Origin: Caulifigura coniformis
GTDB taxonomy: Bacteria > Planctomycetota > Planctomycetia > Planctomycetales > Planctomycetaceae
Assembly: GCF_007745175.1 (NCBI RefSeq)
Contig: NZ_CP036271.1
Span: forward strand, 1,632,154-1,696,153
Direction: 5' to 3'
DNA length: 64,000 bases
Shown here piece after piece: positions 52,549-60,708 of this stretch. Under the pieces are notes generated by a model. That model worked only from the letters and a program-made list of their open reading frames with translations, was not told where the DNA came from and made no database searches. Both the position numbers and the translations under genes were made by a program. Position 1 is the first letter of the stretch, and each line of letters opens with the position of its first letter.

Positions 52549-53270
52549 GGATTCGATCGCGGATCGGCGCTCGATGCGCGATCGTTGCCGCGCTGCTGGC
52601 GGTCGCTTGTTCGGGCTGCGGCGATCGCCGCAAGTTGGTGGCCCAGGGACTATTCAAAGCTGCGGACAGCGATAACAGCGGGGCGATCTCAATTGCGGAG
52701 TTCCATCTGGCGAGCCCTGAATCGGCTCCTGAAGATCGTGAGAAGGCGTTCACCGAGGCCGACGTCGACAACAACCAGCAACTCACCTTCGAGGAATACC
52801 GTTCGTCGCTTCCTGGCCCGGAGGCCCTGCTGTGGACGCTTGGCATCTTTTCGGCGGTTTCCTTCATCGGTTCCCTGGTCGCGATTCCGATCGTCGTGGC
52901 GCGCCTTCCGATTGACCATTTTTCCGGACCGCACGAGGCGGCCGACTGGGTCGCGTCCTCGGTGGGCCGGCGCATCTGGCTGGTGCTGAAGAATATTCTC
53001 GGAGTGCTGCTGATCACGGGGGGAGTGATCATGCTGGTCCTTCCGGGCCAGGGTGTTCTCACCATTCTTCTCGGGGTGGCGCTGATGGATCTCCCGGGAA
53101 AATGGAGGCTGATGCGGGCGCTGGCCCGCCGGCCGAACGTGATGAAGGCGCTGAACTGGATGCGTGAGCGGGCGGGGAAGCCGCCGCTGATTCCGCCGCC
53201 GGCGAAGGGGACGACTCGGCACGAAATGCCGTTGCCGGTTACCGACCAGCCGCCATCGGCCGAACCTTGA
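52533..53270 (+). CDS. EF-hand lipoprotein with C-terminal PGPGW-like membrane domain
   Basis: A 245-residue protein from ATG 52533, overlapping the SDR by 16 bases. It has a lipobox-like leader (IVAALLAVACSGC), two canonical EF-hand loops (D45-x-D47-x-S49 to E56; D77-x-D79-x-N81 to E88), one membrane helix (LWTLGIFSAVSFIGSLVAIP), and a second hydrophobic unit (ILGVLLITGGVIMLVLPGQG then LTILLGVALMDLPGKW) resembling the PGPGW putative membrane family. This combination in one protein is unusual. Calcium binding is inferred from the loops. Confidence 0.75.
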   Translation: MDGPLRIRSRIGARCAIVAALLAVACSGCGDRRKLVAQGLFKAADSDNSGAISIAEFHLASPESAPEDREKAFTEADVDNNQQLTFEEYRSSLPGPEALLWTLGIFSAVSFIGSLVAIPIVVARLPIDHFSGPHEAADWVASSVGRRIWLVLKNILGVLLITGGVIMLVLPGQGVLTILLGVALMDLPGKWRLMRALARRPNVMKALNWMRERAGKPPLIPPPAKGTTRHEMPLPVTDQPPSAEP

Positions 53271-53363
53271 AGACCAGTTCACGGACGGTTTTCAGGGGTA
53301 GTCCGTTCGGACGTTCCGTGCGACACTCGCGCCGTCTATCCGTGCGAGTGAAGGTGAGCCGAA

Positions 53364-55199
53364 ATGCCGTATCAGCCGATCGAGAATTATGGGGTCATCG
53401 GAAACCTGCGGACGGCCGCGCTGGTCGGGACGAATGGCTCGATCGACTGGCTGTGTCTTCCGCACTTCGATTCGCCAAGCGTGTTCGGGTCGATCCTGGA
53501 TGACGTCAAAGGGGGACGGTTCAGTATCTCGACTCCTTGCGACCTGGCGCGGCGCAAGCAGTTCTACTGGCCGGCGACGAACGTGCTGATCACACGCTTC
53601 CAGAGCGAGCGGGGTGTCGGCGAGATCGTGGACTTCATGCCGATCCCCGGGGACGGCCGCTCGACAGCGGACCAGGTCATCCGGCAGGTGAAAGTTTCGC
53701 GCGGCGAGATGACGTTCGATCTCGTCTGCGAGCCGGCGTTCGACTACGCGCGTTCGGAACATTCGACCACCGTGTCCGGAAGCTCGGCGTGGTTCCAGCA
53801 TGACAGTCTCACGTTGTGCCTGGCCACGCATGTGGACCTGATGCGTTCGAAGAACGGCGTGCGAAGTTCCTTCACGCTGAAGGAAGGGGAGTCGGCGGAG
53901 TTCGTGCTGCGGATCGTGACGGAGAAAGAGGTCGGCCAGCATTGCCATTCGAACCGCGAAGTGGACGCGCTGTTCCGGTCGACGGTGGACTACTGGCGGC
54001 GGTGGCTTTCGAAATGCACGTACGCGGGGCGCTGGAGGGAAGCGGTGGAGCGTTCGGCGCTGGCGCTCAAGCTGATGACGTTCGAGCCGACGGGGGCGAT
54101 CGTGGCGTCTCCGACGTGCAGCCTTCCGGAAGGGATCGGCGGGGTCCGGAACTGGGATTACCGGTACACCTGGATTCGCGACGCGGCGTTCACGGTGTAC
54201 GGGTTCCTGCGGATCGGGTTCACGGAAGAAGCGATCGGCTTCATGCAGTGGCTGGAGGCGCGTCTCAAGGATTCGCAATGGGGCGAAGATGGGCCGCTGC
54301 AGATTGTTTACGGCATTGACGGGCGGCACGACCTGACGGAGTTCGAGCTGAATCATCTCGACGGTTACAGGGGTTCGCGTCCGGTGCGGGTGGGGAACGG
54401 CGCGGCGAAGCAGTTGCAGCTGGATATTTACGGCGAGCTGTTCGATTCGGCGTATTTGGCCAACAAGTACGCCACACCGCTGTCGTACGACACGTGGCTT
54501 TCCGCGCGGAAGATGCTCGACTGGCTGTGCGACAACTGGCGTCGGGAGGATGAAGGGATCTGGGAGGTGCGTGGAGGCCGGCGGCAGTTCGTGTATTCGA
54601 AGCTGATGTGCTGGGTGGCGTTCGACCGCGGGGTGCGTCTGAGCGACAAGCGGTCGTTCCCCTGCAACCGCGACAAGTGGCTCGCCGCGCGGGACGCGAT
54701 CTATGAAGAGATCATGAGCAAGGGCTGGTGCGACGAGACGAACGCCTTCACCCAGTCGTACGGGTCCAAAGCGCTCGATGCCTCGAACCTGCTGATGCCG
54801 TTGTCTTTCTTCATGGCGCCGAACGACCCGCGGATGCTGCGGACGGTCGATGCCATCAATCGTCCGGTCCGGGAGGGAGGACTCGCGTCGGACGGGCTGC
54901 TGTTCCGGTACATCCCCGAGCAGGCGAATGACGGAATTGCCGGCGACGAAGGGACCTTCAACATGTGCACATTCTGGCTCGTCGAAGCGCTCACCCGGGC
55001 CGGAAAAACGGATCACCACCGACTGGAAGAAGCGCGCCTGCTCTTCGAACGCATGCTGGGCTACGCCAACCACCTGGGCTTGTACGCTGAGGAAACCGGG
55101 TTCGGCGGCGAAGCTCTGGGCAACTTTCCGCAGGCGTTCACGCACCTGGCCCTGATCAGCGCGGCGTTCAATCTCGATCGGGCGCTCGGATCCAGGTGA
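53364..55199 (+). CDS. Glycoside hydrolase family 15 (glucoamylase/trehalase type)
   Basis: A 611-residue protein without a signal peptide. Family marks are [20 protein letters not shown] and [17 protein letters not shown], the acid motif [20 protein letters not shown], and [20 protein letters not shown] with the catalytic Glu. Typical of GH15 proteins of about 600 residues that hydrolyse alpha-glucosides such as trehalose in the cytoplasm. Context gives no further substrate clue. ATG 53364 begins the conserved MPYxPIxxYGxIG block. Confidence 0.92.
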   Translation: MPYQPIENYGVIGNLRTAALVGTNGSIDWLCLPHFDSPSVFGSILDDVKGGRFSISTPCDLARRKQFYWPATNVLITRFQSERGVGEIVDFMPIPGDGRSTADQVIRQVKVSRGEMTFDLVCEPAFDYARSEHSTTVSGSSAWFQHDSLTLCLATHVDLMRSKNGVRSSFTLKEGESAEFVLRIVTEKEVGQHCHSNREVDALFRSTVDYWRRWLSKCTYAGRWREAVERSALALKLMTFEPTGAIVASPTCSLPEGIGGVRNWDYRYTWIRDAAFTVYGFLRIGFTEEAIGFMQWLEARLKDSQWGEDGPLQIVYGIDGRHDLTEFELNHLDGYRGSRPVRVGNGAAKQLQLDIYGELFDSAYLANKYATPLSYDTWLSARKMLDWLCDNWRREDEGIWEVRGGRRQFVYSKLMCWVAFDRGVRLSDKRSFPCNRDKWLAARDAIYEEIMSKGWCDETNAFTQSYGSKALDASNLLMPLSFFMAPNDPRMLRTVDAINRPVREGGLASDGLLFRYIPEQANDGIAGDEGTFNMCTFWLVEALTRAGKTDHHRLEEARLLFERMLGYANHLGLYAEETGFGGEALGNFPQAFTHLALISAAFNLDRALGSR

Positions 55200-55289
55200 A
55201 TTCCTGTGGCAAAAACTTCCCACGCCGGAACAGGCTGCGGCGTAGTGAAACGCATCTCCGGGCAGAGGTTGTCATTCAGAGGTGCGATC

Positions 55290-56915
55290 ATGCGCAGGCA
55301 CATTCTTTCGAGTGGACTTTGTCTGGCCCTGGTTTCCGCGTCATGGGCGGGCAGGCCTGAGAAACCGCATCCCGTTCCGGGCCTGCGGATCGGACCGGAC
55401 ACGACTGTTATCTCCGGACCGCTGAACGAACTGGGCTATCCGGACTACATCGCTTCCCTGAACGAAAGGCTGGGGGATGGCGTCGCGCCGGACGAGAATT
55501 TCTGGACGGCCTACTGCGAGACGTTGCCGCGCAACTCTGTCGGAGTGAACTTCCTGGAGCGTCTCCTCAACTGCCCAGGCTTCGAGAAGGCATGCTCGAT
55601 CCCCTGCGAGTCCTACGCTCCGGCAGGGACCAACATCGAAGCGGCGAACAAGCAACTCGATGCCTCCATGAGTCGTCCGTGGAAGGCGGACGAGCTTCCG
55701 ATCATTGCCCGCTGGCTCGAGAAGAATCAGGACGCCCTCACGCGTGCCACCGAGGCCGCGGCGCGGACGAAGGCCTATGCGCCGTTGATTACGACCGACG
55801 GCAGCACGACCCTGGTCTCCGTGCTTCTCCCCCACGTCCAGCAGGTTCGCGACACGGCCCGTGCTCTTTCGGCCCGTGCGTTTCTCGCTCTCGGCGAGGG
55901 CCGCGGCGATGATGCCTGGAAGGACGTGATGACTCTCTACCGTCTCGCCGGACACCTGGAACGCGGTCCGTTCCTGATCGGCCATCTGGTGGGGATCGCC
56001 GTCTCTTCGATTGCCCGGATCCCGGCCGAGGCATGTCTGGTAGACGCGTCCGCGAGTCCCGACGTTCTGGCCAGACGCTGGAACGAACTCTCGGCGCTGC
56101 TCGGGCCGGAAACCCGCGAGGTCACATGGCTCGAATCCGAACACTTCATGACGCTCGATCTCACACTTGCGATTCGCTCCGGCAGTGCCGAGACCGCGAT
56201 CCTGCTTGGAAACGTCGCGACGATCTCCCCGCCCGGAAGCATGGATGACGAGGGATTGCCGCAGATCGACTTCCGGAAGGCCCACGAGGCGTTCCAGTCG
56301 ATGATGCTGAAGCTCGGCGACGTCAACGAGACGCTGGCGTTTTCCAATCAGTACCACGCCCGGATGGAGGCGGCGCTCGCCCTGCCGGATTATCTGGCCC
56401 GCAAGGCGGCGATCGAGAAAGTGGCCCGTGAGTTCCATGGCGATGCGACTCCGGACCACATCGGCAGCGTGACCGCAGCCTTCTTCATGGGGGGCCCCGA
56501 CGCCGTCGAGAATCTGGCCCGCAGTTCCGTGATCCGCCATTTCGCGGCCACATTCGCCCAATGCAACAAGGCCGAGGCCAGAATAATTACACGGAACCGG
56601 CTCCTCCATGCCGCGTTTGCCGCCGAGCTCACCTTTCGGAAGAACGGCCGCGACGTCGCTGATTCCAAAGAACTCAACGCGGCGATCGAAGAGTTCAGCA
56701 TGGCCGCCGATGTGGCGCCGCCGGACATGAAAGATCCCTATACCGGCGATTCCTTCCGGATCACCTCGGATGCGGAACGGCTGGTTGTGTATTCGGTCGG
56801 GGACAACGGAAAGAGCGACGGCGGGAAGACATTCGGCGAGGGCGAGGGCTGCGACGACCTGGTTGTCGTCCTGAAGCGAGTCAACGCGTCGTCTGCTTCG
56901 AAGAAGATCCCCTGA
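55290..56915 (+). CDS. Secreted protein of unknown function (helical)
   Basis: A 541-residue protein from ATG 55290, with GAGGT upstream and a signal peptide (RRHILSSGLCLALVSASWAG). An upstream GTG at 55206 would place the signal internally. The body is mainly helical (ELPIIARWLEKNQDALTRAT, HAEEAFQSM-type heptads), ending with DMKDPYTGDSFRITSDAERL and VVYSVGDNGKSDGGKTFGEG. The last motif resembles the C-terminus of type-II-secretion-like pseudopilin proteins of planctomycetes, without a prepilin leader. No family assigned. Confidence 0.72.
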   Translation: MRRHILSSGLCLALVSASWAGRPEKPHPVPGLRIGPDTTVISGPLNELGYPDYIASLNERLGDGVAPDENFWTAYCETLPRNSVGVNFLERLLNCPGFEKACSIPCESYAPAGTNIEAANKQLDASMSRPWKADELPIIARWLEKNQDALTRATEAAARTKAYAPLITTDGSTTLVSVLLPHVQQVRDTARALSARAFLALGEGRGDDAWKDVMTLYRLAGHLERGPFLIGHLVGIAVSSIARIPAEACLVDASASPDVLARRWNELSALLGPETREVTWLESEHFMTLDLTLAIRSGSAETAILLGNVATISPPGSMDDEGLPQIDFRKAHEAFQSMMLKLGDVNETLAFSNQYHARMEAALALPDYLARKAAIEKVAREFHGDATPDHIGSVTAAFFMGGPDAVENLARSSVIRHFAATFAQCNKAEARIITRNRLLHAAFAAELTFRKNGRDVADSKELNAAIEEFSMAADVAPPDMKDPYTGDSFRITSDAERLVVYSVGDNGKSDGGKTFGEGEGCDDLVVVLKRVNASSASKKIP

Positions 56916-56980
56916 TCGTGTGGTTTCCGGCTTCTTCGCCATTTATCCTGCCGGCTCACCTCAACATTTGAGTAGAGCCC

Positions 56981-57703
56981 ATGGCGGCGATTGAGACGTT
57001 CCACATCGACTGTGAGTGCGGCAGCCCGCTGACCGTCGGCATCCATCAATGTGGTCTGAACGCGATCTGTACGAGTTGCCAGCGTTCGATCCGCGTTCCC
57101 GACCTCAAGAAGCTCCGGGCCCTTTCGGGGGATCCTTATCCGACGCTGGCCTCGATCCGCAAAATCCAGAAGGCGATTGCGGATCGGCTCGCCCCGTTCG
57201 ACGGCGTGTGCGTGTCATGCAGGAAGCCGGGAACGACAGAAGTCCCGATCCTGTTCAGCGAGGTCCGCGAGCGATTCGTCACGGACCATGGTGGATTTCG
57301 CCTGGGCGTGCCGGCACTGAAGCCGGCGCAGAAGACGGAAGACGTCACCGAGGACACGGAAATCCCGCTGATCCTGTGCGATCAGTGTACCGCCGAATTC
57401 CGCGCGAACCGGCCGACGAAAGGAGTGAACTGGCTGGTTCAACTGGCGGCGTGGCTGGCCGTGACGGCGATGCTTCAGCTCCTGTTCCAGCACTGGCAGG
57501 TCACACTGATCGCCGGAGTACTGTTTGCAATCCAGATCTGGCGGTGGCGTCAGACATCGCTGGCCCGCGAACTGCGCCGCCCGAAATGGCTGGAACCGTG
57601 GACCGCGAAAGTCCGCTGGTTCCCGGAAGCGATCCGTGATGCGATGGAGTATTCACTGTCCGTCGGAGCGCCCCGGCCACTCAGGAAGTCGTCGGCCGAT
57701 TGA
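56981..57703 (+). CDS. Cys-rich membrane protein with two zinc-binding sites
   Basis: A 240-residue protein from ATG 56981. Zinc-ligand-like pairs are C11/C13 with C30/C33 (CECG, CTSC), and C77/C80 with C133/C136 (CVSC, CDQC). Two membrane helices follow (residues 151-168 WLVQLAAWLAVTAMLQLL, and 172-188). It lies 66 bases after the preceding gene on the same strand. Function unknown. Confidence 0.75.
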   Translation: MAAIETFHIDCECGSPLTVGIHQCGLNAICTSCQRSIRVPDLKKLRALSGDPYPTLASIRKIQKAIADRLAPFDGVCVSCRKPGTTEVPILFSEVRERFVTDHGGFRLGVPALKPAQKTEDVTEDTEIPLILCDQCTAEFRANRPTKGVNWLVQLAAWLAVTAMLQLLFQHWQVTLIAGVLFAIQIWRWRQTSLARELRRPKWLEPWTAKVRWFPEAIRDAMEYSLSVGAPRPLRKSSAD

Positions 57704-57770
57704 GTGAAGTGGTCGCAACCTGCTCAGTCCGGTCGGTAGAGCCGGCCCTGCTGGATCACTTGTGGGATCA

Positions 57771-57786
57771 GGGGGCTTACGCCCCC
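57771..57786. terminator. Short hairpin between convergent genes
   Basis: GGGGGC, loop TTAC, GCCCCC. It sits between the stop of the Cys-rich membrane protein and the end of the convergent C45 gene and could terminate either. It lacks a T-run, and its form resembles the GC-rich dispersed palindromes seen elsewhere in this window. Confidence 0.5.
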
Positions 57787-57812
57787 GCTCGCCCTTGAGA
57801 ACGGGATGTGAT

Positions 57813-59000
57813 TCAGCGGCTGGTTACCTGGGGAGCCATCGGCAGTTCCGGGCTGCTCATGTCGGGTTTCCGCTTCAGCAATTCGCTGAGCTGGAAGGCA
57901 TGATAGGGTTGCTCGGCCGCCGGCTTCTTATCGCTGGTCGCGTTCGAGACCCAGAACTTCGTCGACTTTGGCTCGAACAAGACGTTGTGCAGGTTGGACT
58001 TCATGGCCACGCCCATGTCCATCAGCCGCAGGGCGGATTCCGGCGTGAACTCACCGTGCCCCTTCTCGACGCGGTTGACCAGTTCCTGGTAGCGATCGCC
58101 TGCTGAAAGGAGGGCACAGTCTTTGACAGGCCGGGGCAACCGGGGGTCGGCCTGGCCGGGCTCGATGACGGTCATGACGTCCCACGACGCTTCCATTCCG
58201 ACCGCCTTGTTCGTCTTGGCGTCAGCGACGACGTAGAAGTACTGGCAGGTTCGCGGCGTCTCGCGATAGATCGTGAGGACGTCCTCAATCGTCTTCCCGC
58301 GTTCAAGTGCATCGCGGACGAGGAAGGCCATGGGCACGCCGTTCCAGTGCCCCAGCCCGCCGCCTCCCATCTCGCCGATTGAAACATGCTCGGCGTTCAT
58401 GCCGGTCACGCAGCCGACGAATCCGGCATAGGAGACATTCACAAACGGAATCGCCCCCTCGGGTTCGCAGACGATGACGACCGCGTGATCCTGGAGGCCC
58501 CAGTCGATGGCGTAATCGAGCACGCGGCCGTGGTAGAGCGTCCCATCCTTCGTGGCGGAGTTCATGAGCGCGAAACCGCTGCAGTGGAACATCTCGGGGA
58601 TGAAGTTGGCGACGCGGGCCTCGTTCGGGTTGATGCCGGCTCCGGCGGCCAGGCCGGCGATTTCCTCGATGAACTTCTGCGGCACGAAGGGTTTCTGGAT
58701 CTCGATGATGGACTGGATTGCGTCCCGCGGCTTGACTTCGATGGGCCCGAACTTCACGAGCGTTTTATCTCCCTCGACATTCAGGATCCGGTCGAGGTTG
58801 CCGCGGACGTGTTCTTTCAGCAGCGCCCCGTGCTGATATCCCATCTCGTAGGGGGTGCCCTTGAGATGGAGGACAGGCAAGCCGTTCACTTCTTCGAGCC
58901 ATCCCTGCCCGCAGCGGGCAGAGGTTTGTGCGAAGGCCGGGATCAGGGAGGTTGCGAGCAGGGCGAACAGGCAGGCGACGCGTACCGCAGTCCGAAGCAT
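57813..59000 (-). CDS. C45-family autoproteolytic acyltransferase/hydrolase, secreted
   Basis: A 395-residue protein with a signal peptide (AVRVACLFALLATSLIPAFA). It matches the acyl-CoA:6-aminopenicillanate acyltransferase-like Ntn-hydrolases: EMGYQHGALLKEHVRGNLD, NFIPEMFHCSGFALMNSAT with the candidate nucleophile Cys140, LYHGRVLDYAIDWGLQDHAV, and YAGFVGCVTGMNAEHVSIGE. Family members cleave themselves before the Cys; if that happens here the chain splits after residue 139. The start ATG 59000 was chosen for the signal peptide; the upstream frame is not leader-like. Natural substrate unknown. Confidence 0.86.
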   Translation of the reverse strand: MLRTAVRVACLFALLATSLIPAFAQTSARCGQGWLEEVNGLPVLHLKGTPYEMGYQHGALLKEHVRGNLDRILNVEGDKTLVKFGPIEVKPRDAIQSIIEIQKPFVPQKFIEEIAGLAAGAGINPNEARVANFIPEMFHCSGFALMNSATKDGTLYHGRVLDYAIDWGLQDHAVVIVCEPEGAIPFVNVSYAGFVGCVTGMNAEHVSIGEMGGGGLGHWNGVPMAFLVRDALERGKTIEDVLTIYRETPRTCQYFYVVADAKTNKAVGMEASWDVMTVIEPGQADPRLPRPVKDCALLSAGDRYQELVNRVEKGHGEFTPESALRLMDMGVAMKSNLHNVLFEPKSTKFWVSNATSDKKPAAEQPYHAFQLSELLKRKPDMSSPELPMAPQVTSR

Positions 59001-59262
59001 GGGAGGTTCCGTCAGGGAATGGCACAGGAAGAGAGGCCGTCGACGCGGTGGACAGCATACTCGCTGTCTGGTCCCGCGTCTGCCCGATCCCAATCCCTCT
59101 GAAGCGGCCCTTTTCCCTCGGCGCGATTGCGGTAGACTCCCGGATCCCGTTGGCGGAACCGGCATTCGCTGAATGCCGCCGAGGAAGACCCTCTCCAAAG
59201 CCCGGGCCGAAGCGTCCGCACCGGTGGTGGCGACGCGGTTTCCGGTGTGTTCAACGTGCGGC

Positions 59263-60279
59263 ATGAAGCGTCTCCTCCATCAACTGGCTCCAATTCTCAT
59301 TCTCGCGGTGACGGCCGGCTGTTGCTGGCTGCTCTACACGCAACTTCGTGAATACCGCTGGGCCGATATTCGCCAGGCCTGGAACGACATGCCCGCCTCG
59401 GCGCTGTGGAAGGCGGGCGGCCTCGCGTTCCTGAGCTATGTCGTCCTCGTCGGGTACGACTTCCTGGCCGTCCGGTCGATCGAACATCCGCTTCCGCTGA
59501 AGAAGATTGCGTTCGGGTCATTCGTCGGTTTCGCGATCAGCTATACGCTGGGGGCGCTGCTGGGCGGGACGTCCGTGCGATACCGCATGTATTCCTCGTG
59601 GGGACTGACGACGGTCGAGATCCTGCGCCTGCTCGTCACCGTGGGAATCACGTTCTGGCTGGGCGTATTTGCGCTGGGGGGCGTGCTGTTCGTTGTTGCG
59701 CCGTTCGAGATTCCTGCCGAAGTGGTCGCCAAGACGGGGCTGCCGGCGACGATCCGTCCGCTCGGCTGGATCCTGATTGGCCTGACGGCGATTTATTTCG
59801 CGATCGCCGGATTGTGGCGGACGCCGCTGAAGGTCCAGGGGCACAAGATCAAGCTGCCGGGCCTGAGGATGTCGCTGCTGCAGGTGCTCGTCGCCGCGCT
59901 CGATTTTGCAGTCGCCGCCGGGTGCCTGTACGTGCTGCTGCCGGACGATCTGCCGCTGGGTTACACGCGATTCCTGGCGATCTACATGCTGGCGTGGGTG
60001 GCCGTCGTGTCGACGCACGCTCCGGGTGGCGTGGGAGTGTTCGACGTCGTGATCGTGTCGCTGACCCACGAGTCGCGGAAAGACGCCGTGCTGGTGGCGC
60101 TCCTGGTTTACCGGTTTATTTACTACCTGCTTCCATTCTTCATCGCAGTGCCGATGTTCCTGCTGCATGAAGCGACGATCCGGGGGTCGAAAACAAACCG
60201 GCTCGTGATGCGAATGTTCGGAGAGAATGCACTCTCTGGGCCGCTGCAGGTTCCGCCGACCAAGCCGGACGCGAGCTAA
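59263..60279 (+). CDS. LPG-synthase-type (UPF0104) integral membrane protein
   Basis: A 338-residue protein from ATG 59263 with about 8-9 membrane helices (LAPILILAVTAGCCWLLYTQ is the first). It has the family pattern of lysylphosphatidylglycerol-synthase transmembrane regions: VGYDFLAVRSI, FGSFVGFAISYTLGALLGG, VRYRMYSSWGLT, and VSTHAPGGVGVFDVVIV. There is no fused aminoacyl-transferase domain, so it is the flippase-like part only. Divergent from the C45 gene, 262 bases apart. Confidence 0.85.
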   Translation: MKRLLHQLAPILILAVTAGCCWLLYTQLREYRWADIRQAWNDMPASALWKAGGLAFLSYVVLVGYDFLAVRSIEHPLPLKKIAFGSFVGFAISYTLGALLGGTSVRYRMYSSWGLTTVEILRLLVTVGITFWLGVFALGGVLFVVAPFEIPAEVVAKTGLPATIRPLGWILIGLTAIYFAIAGLWRTPLKVQGHKIKLPGLRMSLLQVLVAALDFAVAAGCLYVLLPDDLPLGYTRFLAIYMLAWVAVVSTHAPGGVGVFDVVIVSLTHESRKDAVLVALLVYRFIYYLLPFFIAVPMFLLHEATIRGSKTNRLVMRMFGENALSGPLQVPPTKPDAS

Positions 60280-60708
60280 GGCGCGTGGACATTCGCTGTC
60301 GCGGAGGTCGGCCCCCCGGGGGGAGACCTGTGACGACCTGTGACGACCTGTGACAGCGGAGAAACGTCTGAAACATTGGAGTTTTGGACCTGTGACATGT
60401 GTGACGAGTTTTGGAGTGCTTTTTTCACCCCCTCTCGCGGGGCTGATCACCCCTTGTTTGCGTTGCCAAAGAACGAACTCTCCACCCTGACGGGAGGGGT
60501 TGCGCATCGGGAAGAGTCTTCGCCTGCCTGAACGGGCTTTGGGCCTTAACGTTCCGTTGGGAAAGTGGTTGCGTCGCGTGCCGCAGCGAGATTCTGGCAG
60601 CGCGCCGGGACGTTTTCGCCAGCGCGGAGGGCAGGTTGAAAGTCCGGGCGGCCCAAGGCCGACGCGCAGGCCGAGCCCGGGCAAATCGCGCTGGCGGGAC
60701 TTCTCTCT
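60280..60708. other. Gene-free region with a tandem 10-base repeat
   Basis: No gene supported in these 429 bases between convergent genes. GACCTGTGAC is repeated three times in a row at 60325-60354, and a related GGACCTGTGACATGTGTGAC follows near 60390. The rest is of neutral composition with no clear terminator. Confidence 0.6.

Noticed and set aside
53292-55223. Minus-strand frame of 643 codons opposite the GH15 gene
   Set aside because: Arg/His/Pro-rich antisense translation; the GH15 signatures are on the plus strand.
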